Positions 1 through 6,162 of a DNA stretch of 11,457 nucleotides are shown here, one piece after another. Made by a program: the position numbers and the translations under genes. Numbering within the stretch: the first letter of the stretch is position 1; the number at the start of each line of letters is the position of its first letter. The DNA lies in the NCBI GenBank assembly GCA_035575235.1, contig DATLYA010000020.1, positions 1 through 11,457 on the forward strand, written 5' to 3'. The stretch comes from SYOC01 sp035575235 (GTDB lineage: Bacteria; Desulfobacterota; Binatia; Bin18). The notes under the pieces were generated by a model. It saw only the letters and a list, made by a program, of their open reading frames with translations. It had not been told where the DNA came from and did not search any database.

Positions 1-599
1 CCAAGCCGTTTCTCCCAGAAGAGAATCGAGGCCTCGTCCATCCCAGGCGGGACAAACAATAGCGTAAAGCGCAACTGCACAGGCAGATCGGCAGGCGGAA
101 AGGTCCAGGCGCGCATTTGATCAAACACCGCAGAGGTTAAACGCTCACTCGAGACGCGCTTGACCGGGAAACGCAGGTCTGACACGGCCCCATTGGGCTC
201 GATTGTCATGCTCACATCCAGGCTTCCCATCAAAGACGGGTCTTTGGCGCGTTCGTTCTCATAGGCGTCTCGAAGTTCCGGCAAGAGCGTGAGCACTTGC
301 CGCTCAAGCACTTCTAACGAACGCCCCGGGCTTCCCGCTCCTTGTCCGCTCACCGCCATTCCTAAGTCTTTACTCGCCAGCACAGTGCCATGCGCGGCAG
401 ACAGAACGGAAGCGTCAGAAGATTCAGGCGGCGTCTCTGCAACTGTTTGCGCTGGCGGCGTTTCAGCAGCAGGCGGCGCTTCTTCATGCTCTTCTGCGGA
501 AGGGAGGGGAGGCTCATCCTTACCGCAGCCTGCGGCAAGGATGAGCGCGACGAGCATCCCTCTCAATACACCGTTCTTTTGAGTTAAAGAACACAACAC
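1..599 (-). CDS. Lipoprotein with AgmX/PglI-like C-terminal domain (partial, 3' end outside window)
   Basis: Read on the minus strand, an uninterrupted frame starts at GTG 599 and runs off the left edge after 199 codons. An AGGAGG Shine-Dalgarno (611-606) lies 6 nt before the GTG, which decides the start. The N-terminus has a short basic segment, a hydrophobic stretch (MLVALILAA) and a lipobox-like LAAGC with Cys at about residue 25, so an outer-membrane or periplasmic lipoprotein is likely. Residues about 26-85 are a Pro/Ala/Glu-rich linker. The remainder follows the AgmX/PglI C-terminal pattern: a leading helix with LERQVLTLLPELRDAY, then GSLDVSMTIEPNGAVSDL, then AFDQMRAW-like helix ending in WTFPPAD and a last beta strand. 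This domain is TonB-C-like and occurs in energizer or motility-associated proteins of deltaproteobacteria. The exact role is unknown. Confidence 0.75.
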   Translation of the reverse strand, partial: MLCSLTQKNGVLRGMLVALILAAGCGKDEPPLPSAEEHEEAPPAAETPPAQTVAETPPESSDASVLSAAHGTVLASKDLGMAVSGQGAGSPGRSLEVLERQVLTLLPELRDAYENERAKDPSLMGSLDVSMTIEPNGAVSDLRFPVKRVSSERLTSAVFDQMRAWTFPPADLPVQLRFTLLFVPPGMDEASILFWEKRL

Positions 600-805
600 A
601 CTGCACCTCCTGAAACATGCGCGCAGATCATCAATGCATAAGAAAACAGTAAATGAGCCGTAATTTAGCGCAAGGGGAAGGGAAAGAGGGCGACGCCTCC
701 AGCACCCACTCGACAAACAAATAAAAAGGGAGGAAACCTTTCTACAGGACTTCCTCCCTTTGTGCGATCTTGGGAAGCACGCCTACCGCTCAGGGAACTG
801 CTGCC
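600..805. other. Intergenic gap with no gene seen
   Basis: Apart from the Shine-Dalgarno of the left gene (606-611) and the hairpin terminator at 724-761, I see no coding potential here. No convincing -35/-10 pair for the left gene could be picked by eye. Confidence 0.5.
718..761 (-). terminator. Intrinsic terminator of the 72-residue gene
   Basis: AAAGGGAGGAA (725-735) and TTCCTCCCTTT (751-761) form a perfect 11-bp stem with a 15-nt loop. Read on the minus strand the stem is followed by TTTTTATTTG, the usual U-rich tail. It sits 45 nt beyond the stop of the minus-strand gene at 806-1024, so it most likely ends that transcript and shields the lipoprotein gene further left. Confidence 0.85.
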
Positions 806-1024
806 TTAGTGGGGCGCTGGGGAGTGCTGTTGTTCTAGCTCCACCTCATCAGGAAACACTGGCACGGCAAAACCCGCGTCCCAGTCCACCAGAATGAGCT
901 GGCGACCCAAATTCTCGGTCTCATAGAGAATCGTCCCTCGACTGCCGCGAGGGAGGTCTCCTTTCACTGTACGAACGAAATGACGAGTTCGACAGCGAGC
1001 GCCGGTGCGTGATCGATTAATCAT
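806..1024 (-). CDS. Small conserved-looking hypothetical protein, 72 aa
   Basis: The ATG at 1024 is preceded at 6 nt by AAGGAGGA (1038-1031), so this start is preferred over an upstream in-frame ATG at 1120 that lacks a Shine-Dalgarno. The product is cytosolic by appearance, with a basic N-terminus (about residues 1-22, many Arg) followed by a compact beta-rich core: GDLPRGSRGTILYETENLG, RQLILVDWDAG, VPVFPDEVEL. The Gly-rich turn followed by alternating hydrophobic strands and the VDWD and VFPDE motifs resemble a small SH3-like or KOW-like barrel. I cannot name the family. The gene has its own intrinsic terminator and is divergent from the mla operon, so it is a stand-alone unit. The C-terminal tail (QQHSPAPH) looks disordered. 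Confidence 0.7.
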   Translation of the reverse strand: MINRSRTGARCRTRHFVRTVKGDLPRGSRGTILYETENLGRQLILVDWDAGFAVPVFPDEVELEQQHSPAPH

Positions 1025-1157
1025 TGCGGCTCCTCCTTGAGGCTCAATCTCTAGCAACGCAGCAACCACTCCCTGGTTTCTCTGGCGCCACCCCACAGCT
1101 TCCATTCTGCTGTTCACCATCGGCGCTTTGCTTTGCCGCTTTAATGTGTGGGTTTAC

Positions 1158-1175
1158 TTTACAGTCCGCTGTAAA
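1158..1175. promoter_or_regulatory. 18-bp palindromic operator candidate over the -35 box
   Basis: TTTACAG-TCCG-CTGTAAA is a perfect inverted repeat with 7-bp arms. It contains the whole -35 hexamer and part of the spacer, the place where a dimeric repressor (for example TetR-like) would block RNA polymerase. No cognate regulator gene is in the window. Confidence 0.55.
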
Positions 1176-1186
1176 CGCTTTATATA
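1158..1186 (+). promoter_or_regulatory. Sigma70-type promoter of the mla operon
   Basis: TTTACA (1158-1163), a 17-nt spacer, and TATATA (1181-1186, overlapping TATAAG 1183-1188) make a near-consensus promoter. Transcription would begin near 1192-1195. That excludes in-frame ATGs at 1024 and 1144 as starts for mlaE, since both lie upstream of the predicted transcript. Confidence 0.7.
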
Positions 1187-1231
1187 AGATACACCTTTCT
1201 GCACATACCAGCGCGAGCAAAGAAAGGATTC

Positions 1232-1246
1232 ATGGCGTTCTCTTGA
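1232..1246 (+). promoter_or_regulatory. Four-codon leader ORF (MAFS-stop) overlapping the mlaE start
   Basis: ATG GCG TTC TCT TGA lies 3 nt after AAGGA (1224-1228). Its TGA (1244-1246) overlaps the TTG at 1243-1245 that is in frame with mlaE, an arrangement suited to translational coupling. A one-base indel that displaced the true ATG of mlaE is the alternative explanation. Confidence 0.35.
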
Positions 1247-2322
1247 AATCCGACGTGCAAACCGTCGCCTATCCGTCCGGCGCGCGCTCGCCCGCTGCGC
1301 TCCGCACCACCGTCTTCCGCGATGCTCGCCCTGGTGCGCGGGTCATTATCAATCTCACTGGAGTGACCACGCTCAATAGCTTAGAAGCCGCTGCATTGCT
1401 TGAGGTGATCTGGGAAGGAAAAGAGCGGGGCGTCGAGGTGCGGCTGGCGGGCTTGTCCGATGCCGCCCGACAAGCGTTTGCCGGGCTCGACGCGGATCTC
1501 CTCGAACCGCTCGCCGGCGCCGCCGAACAGTTGTCGCCAGTTGAAGCGGTCGGAGCAGAAACACTGGAGCTCGTCGACGCGGGACGCAGACTGACGGAAA
1601 TGATCGGTGAAATCTTTTACTGGCTCTTCTTTGCTCCCTGGCGTGGGAAAGGCGTGAAATGGGATCGCACGAACGAGCAGATCGTGAAAATTGGTCTCGA
1701 TGGCGTACCAATTGTGACCTTTCTCTCGTTTCTGATCGGCGCCGTGCTGGCGCTCAACGCCGCCAGCCAATTGCGGCAATTCGGCGCCTCTATCTATATC
1801 GCTAATCTTGTCGGCGTCTCGGTGACCCGGGAAATGGGCCCCCTACTGACGGCAGTCATTGTCGCAGGCCGCAGTGGAGCCGCGATTACGGCTGAACTTG
1901 GCGCTATGGTTGTTTCCGAGGAAATCGACGCCTTACGCACGATGGCGCTCAGTCCAGGACGGTTTCTCCTCCTGCCGCGTATTCTGGCGCTGATGTGCGC
2001 GGTTCCCTGCCTCACTATCCTCGCAAATCTGGCGGGAATCTTTGGCGGTTATTGGGTAGGCGTTATTATTCTAGGGTTAGGCAGCCGGAATTATTTGCAG
2101 CAAACCGCGCAGTCGTTGCTGATCAGTGACATTGTCACCGGCATGGTCAAAAGCGTTGTGTTCGCTTTGCTCATCGGGCTCGTCTCCTGCTATCGCGGGT
2201 TTTACGTACGCGGCGGCGCCGAGGGGGTTGGGGCCAACACGACAGCGTCGGTAGTGACGTCAATCGTGCTGTGCATTCTGGCGGATGCGGTGTTCACTAC
2301 GATTTTCTTCTATTTAGACTGA
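1243..2322 (+). CDS. mlaE: MlaE-family lipid ABC transporter permease with N-terminal STAS domain
   Basis: Inner-membrane permease of the Mla phospholipid transporter, which moves lipids between the outer and inner membranes. From TTG 1243 it is 359 aa. Residues about 30-100 form a STAS (MlaB-like) domain: RVIINLTGVTTLNS, then a helix, then GVEVRLAGL. Residues about 120-359 are the permease, with hydrophobic segments near 156-171, 200-220, 246-274, 296-316 and 338-356. The family hallmark is REMGPLLTAVIVAGR (195-210), followed by AELGAMVVSEEIDAL and the PRILAL segment. STAS fusion replaces a separate MlaB, and no mlaB gene follows. The start is uncertain: TTG 1243 (overlapping a four-codon leader) or GTG 1255; ATGs at 1024 and 1144 lie before the predicted transcription start. 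The stop overlaps mlaF by one base (TGATG). Confidence 0.93.
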   Translation: MKSDVQTVAYPSGARSPAALRTTVFRDARPGARVIINLTGVTTLNSLEAAALLEVIWEGKERGVEVRLAGLSDAARQAFAGLDADLLEPLAGAAEQLSPVEAVGAETLELVDAGRRLTEMIGEIFYWLFFAPWRGKGVKWDRTNEQIVKIGLDGVPIVTFLSFLIGAVLALNAASQLRQFGASIYIANLVGVSVTREMGPLLTAVIVAGRSGAAITAELGAMVVSEEIDALRTMALSPGRFLLLPRILALMCAVPCLTILANLAGIFGGYWVGVIILGLGSRNYLQQTAQSLLISDIVTGMVKSVVFALLIGLVSCYRGFYVRGGAEGVGANTTASVVTSIVLCILADAVFTTIFFYLD

Positions 2323-3149
2323 TGAGCGTTGTGATGACGGCAGCCCCCTACGTCCAAGTTGACTCCTTAGTTGCCCGTTACGGCAACCGCACGATCCTGG
2401 ACGGCGTCACCTTCAACGCCCAGCGGGGTGAAATCACGGTGATTCTAGGCAGCAGTGGGTGCGGAAAAACGACGGTGTTACGGCATATTGTGGGACTGCT
2501 GACCCCGGCGTCCGGACGCGTCCTCATTGACGGGCGAGATATCCATCGCGTATCGGAAGAAGAACAGGAGGCGATGCTGCGCAACATTGGCATGTCCTTC
2601 CAAGGCGGAGCGCTATTTAATTCCATGACCTTGGAAGAAAATGTCGCCATGCCGATCATCGAACATCTACACGCCGATCCCGAAACCGCCGGCATGCTCG
2701 CCCGCATGAAATTGGCCCTGGTCGGACTGGAGCGCGCGGCGCGGCTGTTGCCTTCCGAAATCAGCGGCGGCATGAAAAAGCGAGCGGCGGTGGCGCGAGC
2801 GCTGGCGCTGAACCCGACCCTGCTGTTATTCGACGAGTTGTCGGCCGGCCTCGACCCCATCACCGCGCGTGAGCTGGATGAACTCATCCTCACTCTGAAG
2901 CGGCAATTTGATATGGCGATCATTATTGTCACGCATGAGTTGGGCAGCATTCAAATGATCGCTGATCAGGCGGTCATGCTCCATCAGGGCAAAGTGCTCG
3001 CAGCAGGTCCGTTGCACGAAGTGCAGGCTATCAACCATCCGCAAGTGCGCGCGTTCTTTGATCGACGTCCGCGTCCAGCAGCGATGCGGAACGGCTTACT
3101 CGAAGCGATTCTTGCTGAAGGAGAACCTCGTGGGGAAAACCCGGCTTAA
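2322..3149 (+). CDS. mlaF: MlaF-type lipid ABC transporter ATP-binding protein
   Basis: Cytosolic ATPase that powers the MlaE permease. It is 275 aa from ATG 2322, whose A is the last base of the mlaE stop, so translation is coupled. ATG 2334 is a second possible start. Visible motifs are Walker A GSSGCGKTT (43-51), the Q-loop at SFQGGALF (92-99), the ABC signature ISGGMKKR (147-154), Walker B LLLFDE (167-172), the D-loop SAGLDP (174-179) and the H-loop His205. The signature ISGGM with following basic residues is typical of the MlaF/MCE-ATPase group. One oddity is Leu173 directly after the catalytic Glu172, where Pro is the common residue. The gene overlaps mlaD by 20 nt. Confidence 0.94.
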   Translation: MSVVMTAAPYVQVDSLVARYGNRTILDGVTFNAQRGEITVILGSSGCGKTTVLRHIVGLLTPASGRVLIDGRDIHRVSEEEQEAMLRNIGMSFQGGALFNSMTLEENVAMPIIEHLHADPETAGMLARMKLALVGLERAARLLPSEISGGMKKRAAVARALALNPTLLLFDELSAGLDPITARELDELILTLKRQFDMAIIIVTHELGSIQMIADQAVMLHQGKVLAAGPLHEVQAINHPQVRAFFDRRPRPAAMRNGLLEAILAEGEPRGENPA

Positions 3150-4065
3150 GGTTGGTCTGTTTGTCACGACCTGTTTTTTTATTCTCGCGGCGGCTATTTT
3201 GTGGCTTGCAGGGTCACGCTTTCTTCAACCAGTTGACGTCTACCACATTATCTTCAGCAAATCAGTCAGTGGGCTGCTGCCGGGCGCCGCGGTCGAGTAC
3301 CAGGGCGTCACGGTAGGCAAAGTGGACAAGTTACACTTGACCACGGAAACGCCCCCCCGGGTCGACGTCACCATTGCGCTCGAACCCGGCACCCCAGTGC
3401 GTCAGGACACCACGGCGTTGCTGGTCGGGTCTTTGGTGACCGGCATCCGGATTATCGAATTAGAAGGCGGATCGGCGAGCGCCCCTCCGCTGGAGCCTGG
3501 AGGCACGATACCCGTCCAGGGCGGTGAGTTCGAGGAGTTTCGTGACCGCGCGAGCATGATCGCAGAACGTCTTGCTAATGTCCTTACGCGCATCGAACAA
3601 GACTTGTTGAGCCCGGAAAACAGCGCCGCTCTTTCTGCGTTTCTCCGCAACGTCGCGCATCTCAGTGAGAGCCTGCGGATCTCACTCGACGATATCTCAA
3701 CCCCTGAGTCGCGCGCCTCATTGAAAACGATGGTCGATAACATTGCCCAAGCCGCCGCCGGCATCCATGGTGTTACCAAGGCGCTCAGCGATATCCGTGG
3801 AGATATGTACAATGACGGCAAAGCCATGATTATGCAGGTGCGACAAACAGCCGCCGTCACCGCCACACTCGCTAAAGAAGTGACGCAACTGACCCAGCAT
3901 CTCGATGAACTGGTAGGACAGAACAAGCAAGAGATCAATCGCGCGCTCCTGAATCTGGCCGAAACGTCCCGTCGTCTGAAAGAAACTGCGGAGGCGCTGC
4001 AGCATGACCCGTCAGAATTGATTTGGGGCAGGCGTCTTCCCGAGAAAGAGATTCCGGACAAATGA
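3130..4065 (+). CDS. mlaD: MlaD-type MCE-domain lipid-binding protein
   Basis: Periplasmic, inner-membrane-anchored MCE protein that forms the lipid-conducting ring on top of MlaFE. The GTG at 3130 has AAGGAG (3118-3123) at 6 nt spacing, so it is chosen over an upstream in-frame ATG at 3058 deep inside mlaF. It is 311 aa: short basic N-terminus (GKTRLK), one membrane segment at about 9-27, MCE domain at about 36-113 containing SGLLPGAAVEYQGVTVGKV and the GSLVTGIRIIEL strand, then a long helical, probably coiled-coil region (about 130-290). The helical tail is longer than in E. coli MlaD (183 aa) and resembles Ttg2C/PqiB-like or long MCE proteins that may reach across the periplasm. Its 3' end overlaps the next gene in an ATGA junction. 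Confidence 0.93.
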   Translation: MGKTRLKVGLFVTTCFFILAAAILWLAGSRFLQPVDVYHIIFSKSVSGLLPGAAVEYQGVTVGKVDKLHLTTETPPRVDVTIALEPGTPVRQDTTALLVGSLVTGIRIIELEGGSASAPPLEPGGTIPVQGGEFEEFRDRASMIAERLANVLTRIEQDLLSPENSAALSAFLRNVAHLSESLRISLDDISTPESRASLKTMVDNIAQAAAGIHGVTKALSDIRGDMYNDGKAMIMQVRQTAAVTATLAKEVTQLTQHLDELVGQNKQEINRALLNLAETSRRLKETAEALQHDPSELIWGRRLPEKEIPDK

Positions 4066-4676
4066 ATGCAGCCATGCGGCGATTGGGGAGAGCGGCGCTC
4101 GCAAGCGTCTTGCTGTGGGGATGCAGTCTGACTACCCCGCGGCCGGAGGTGCATCACTACACTCTGGCAGTGCGCCTCCCAGATCCTACCGGAACAACGA
4201 CCAAGGCGACGCTCAGCGTAGACTCGTTTTCGGCGCACGATCCATATAACCAGTCGCTTCTAGTCTATCGCACCTCTCCCTACCAGGTTGATTTCTACAA
4301 CTACCATCGCTGGGCCGCGGCTCCAGCGGAATTGCTTACAGACTGGACGCGTCAGTACCTCCGTAGCACGGCCTTGTTCGCTGAGGTGTATCCGGCCGGC
4401 GAGGACGCCGCTGATTTTGCGCTGCATGGCAGGATCCGCCGGTTTGATGAAGTGGATCAAGAACACACATGGCAAGCGGTATTGAGCATAGACTTCTGGC
4501 TGACGCGGGACGATCAACGCACCCCGCTGTGGTTCCAGTCGTACACTGCTGCCCAACAGGCGACGAAACGCAATCCCGCCGCCGTGGCGGAGGCGATGAG
4601 CCGCAACCTTGAAACCGTCTTGGGCAAACTGATTATAGACCTCACTCCGGTAGTGGCCGCATCATCGCCGCCATGA
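4062..4676 (+). CDS. ABC-type transport auxiliary lipoprotein (PqiC/DUF330-like)
   Basis: Likely outer-membrane lipoprotein partner of the MCE complex. The ATG at 4062 overlaps the mlaD stop (ATGA), giving 204 aa; ATG 4074 is an alternative. The N-terminus has RRLGR, a hydrophobic segment and LLWGC with the lipidation Cys at 21. The mature part carries the ABC_trans_aux pattern: HHYTLAV near the start, ATLSVDSFSAHDPYNQSLLVYR, then WAAAPAELLTDWTRQYL, FALHGRIRRFDEV and a final helix before LIIDL. The stretch in which the strand carrying LLVYR precedes the YNYHRW motif is typical for PqiC/DUF330 proteins. Placement as the last gene of an MCE operon supports the assignment. The Trp at lipobox position -2 is unusual. 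Confidence 0.86.
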   Translation: MNAAMRRLGRAALASVLLWGCSLTTPRPEVHHYTLAVRLPDPTGTTTKATLSVDSFSAHDPYNQSLLVYRTSPYQVDFYNYHRWAAAPAELLTDWTRQYLRSTALFAEVYPAGEDAADFALHGRIRRFDEVDQEHTWQAVLSIDFWLTRDDQRTPLWFQSYTAAQQATKRNPAAVAEAMSRNLETVLGKLIIDLTPVVAASSPP

Positions 4677-4684
4677 TAAAGAAG

Positions 4685-4723
4685 CGAGAATTCACGGTCG
4701 GCTCCACCGTCTGTCCATTCTCG
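4685..4723 (+). terminator. Hairpin just after the mla operon, possible terminator
   Basis: CGAGAAT (4685-4691) pairs with ATTCTCG (4717-4723), enclosing ACGGT (4694-4698) paired with ACCGT (4706-4710). The two-part stem begins 9 nt after the last stop of the operon. There is no T-run after it, so it is either a Rho-dependent end structure or a 3' stabilising hairpin. Confidence 0.35.
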
Positions 4724-4731
4724 ACAGCAGC

Positions 4732-4863
4732 AGCAACGGAGACGGGGAGCACCGGAGATTTCTAAGAACGAACCGGAGCAACGGAGACGGGGAGAATCAG
4801 AGAAAGAACAAAAGCGGCTCTCTTCTTGTCGCCGATTCCCCGGTTCACCGATTCTCCGATTCT
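4732..4863. repeat. Low-complexity repeat block: 18-bp direct repeat plus 8-bp tandem units
   Basis: AGCAACGGAGACGGGGAG occurs exactly at 4732-4749 and at 4777-4794, 45 bp apart. Further on, four consecutive 8-bp units (CCGATTCC, CCGGTTCA, CCGATTCT, CCGATTCT) fill 4832-4863. GGAGAATC (4791-4798) is the reverse complement of GATTCTCC (4850-4857), so the two halves of the block are partly inverted copies. No coding potential is seen in 4677-4916. Confidence 0.7.
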
Positions 4864-4916
4864 ACCGAACCTGCACTGCAGGCCGACAGCTTATTGGAGA
4901 TTAAGGAGGACCATAC

Positions 4917-6068
4917 ATGACTGCTATAGAACGCATGCCCTTTGCCGGCGTGATTGACGCCGATGGCCATATTCTTGAACCGCCTGACCTGTGGGAGCGC
5001 TACCTGGAGCCCAAGTACCGAGAGCGGGCGATTCGCCTCAAAACGGACGAGCGTGGATTGGAATACCTCGAACTCGACGGCAAGAAATCCAAACTGAGCG
5101 CTCACGGCACCCTCGGTTTCTTAGGCGGCATGGGGAAAACGGCGCAAGAGACCATTCCTTCCCCTGAGCGGACGTACCTGCGCGGCGCCCCGTTTGGTTC
5201 GATGGACGCCAAAGAGCGGCTGCAATTGTTGGATCAGGAGGGAACAGACAAAGTGATCTTGTATCCCACCCTTGGCATTTTGTGGGAAGCCGAGGTCGAG
5301 GAGGCAGAAATCTCCGCTGCCTACTGCCGGGCGTACAACCGGTGGATTCTTGATTTCTGCGCGGATACCGGCGGTCGTTTGTTGCCCATCGCGCACCTCT
5401 CCCTCGGCGACGTCAACGAGGCCGTACGCGAACTCGAACGCACTGTCAAAGCTGGCGCGATCGGCGCATTTGTCGCGCCATTCACCATCACCAAGAAGCC
5501 GCACGGCCACCCGGATCATGATCCGCTGTGGGCTAAAGCCCAGGAGCTGGATGTGCCGATTGCGATCCATCCGACGCTTGAGCCAGTGGCGACCAGTCCG
5601 CATTTGCGCTTCACTGGCATGGGCCATAAGACCGGCTGGTACTATAACGTCCTCGCAGGCGTGGGCGCCCAGATGGCGTTCACCACGTTCTTCCAATACG
5701 GCGTGTTTGATCGTTTCCCTCAGTTCAAACTCGTGGTCCTTGAATCTGGCGCCGGCTGGGTCGGCTTTTGGATTGACCGTATGGACGCGTTTTACAAAGT
5801 CCCAGTTGGCGCATCGTGCAAGCTCAAAGAGCTGCCCAGCACTTATCTACGCAGGCAGTGCTGGATCTCCGCCGACCCCGACGAGCGCGCCTTAACGCGA
5901 CTGATCGATTACATCGGCGCGGACCGTCTGATGTGGGCGACCGACTTCCCGCATCCCGATCACAGCGGCCATTACGTGCGAGAGCTGAAAGAGATGCTTG
6001 CCCCGTTGCCGCTGTCTGTGCAGAAGCAGATTGCCGGAGAAAATGTGAAGCGATTGTATAAAATTTAG
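4917..6068 (+). CDS. Amidohydrolase family (Amidohydro_2) metal-dependent hydrolase or decarboxylase
   Basis: ATG 4917 follows AAGGAGG (4903-4909) at 7 nt, giving a 383-aa cytosolic protein. The N-terminal motif DADGHILEPPDLW puts Asp16 and His18 where the Amidohydro_2 family (ACMSD-like, PF04909) has its first metal ligands. Other expected ligands are His218 (IAIHPT) and Asp343 (WATDFPHPD), with Glu276 in VVLESGAGW also in a conserved place. The C-terminal motif NVKRLYKI (GENVKRLY) is the family's usual ending. Such proteins bind one divalent metal in a TIM barrel and act as decarboxylases or hydrolases on aromatic or cyclic acids. The substrate cannot be told. The gene stands alone, with the mla operon in front and a convergent gene behind. 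Confidence 0.88.
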   Translation: MTAIERMPFAGVIDADGHILEPPDLWERYLEPKYRERAIRLKTDERGLEYLELDGKKSKLSAHGTLGFLGGMGKTAQETIPSPERTYLRGAPFGSMDAKERLQLLDQEGTDKVILYPTLGILWEAEVEEAEISAAYCRAYNRWILDFCADTGGRLLPIAHLSLGDVNEAVRELERTVKAGAIGAFVAPFTITKKPHGHPDHDPLWAKAQELDVPIAIHPTLEPVATSPHLRFTGMGHKTGWYYNVLAGVGAQMAFTTFFQYGVFDRFPQFKLVVLESGAGWVGFWIDRMDAFYKVPVGASCKLKELPSTYLRRQCWISADPDERALTRLIDYIGADRLMWATDFPHPDHSGHYVRELKEMLAPLPLSVQKQIAGENVKRLYKI

Positions 6069-6069
6069 A

Positions 6070-6149
6070 GCGCCTCAGTAAGGCGCGCGGCGTTAGGAAA
6101 GACAGAGGCAGAGAGAGAGAGCCTGCTCCGCTCCTTTCCGTCTCTGTCT
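6070..6149. terminator. Inverted repeats between convergent genes, possible bidirectional terminator
   Basis: GCGCCT-CAGTA-AGGCGC (6070-6086) starts 1 nt after the amidohydrolase stop. AGACAGAG (6100-6107) and CTCTGTCT (6142-6149) flank a purine/pyrimidine-rich centre. The repeats occupy most of the 94-nt gap between two converging genes. There is no clean T-run, so the terminator call is tentative. Confidence 0.4.
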
Positions 6150-6162
6150 CACATCTTTATCG

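Noticed and set aside
289..582. Plus-strand open frame opposite the left lipoprotein gene
   Set aside because: The minus-strand frame has a start with a good ribosome binding site, lipobox and AgmX-like domain. The plus-strand product is Ser/Ala/Gly-rich and looks like a shadow.
1024..1242. N-terminal extension of MlaE starting at ATG 1024 or ATG 1144
   Set aside because: Both lie upstream of the predicted transcription start (~1193), lack a Shine-Dalgarno and add no recognisable STAS sequence. The 1024 start also abuts the start of the divergent small gene.
3402..4238. 278-codon minus-strand open frame opposite mlaD and the lipoprotein gene
   Set aside because: It is a Ser/Arg/Cys-rich shadow of well-supported plus-strand genes, with no ribosome binding site or family.
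4870..4882. Palindrome CCTGCA-C-TGCAGG before the amidohydrolase
   Set aside because: The arms are only 6 bp and no promoter could be placed next to it, so evidence for an operator is too thin.
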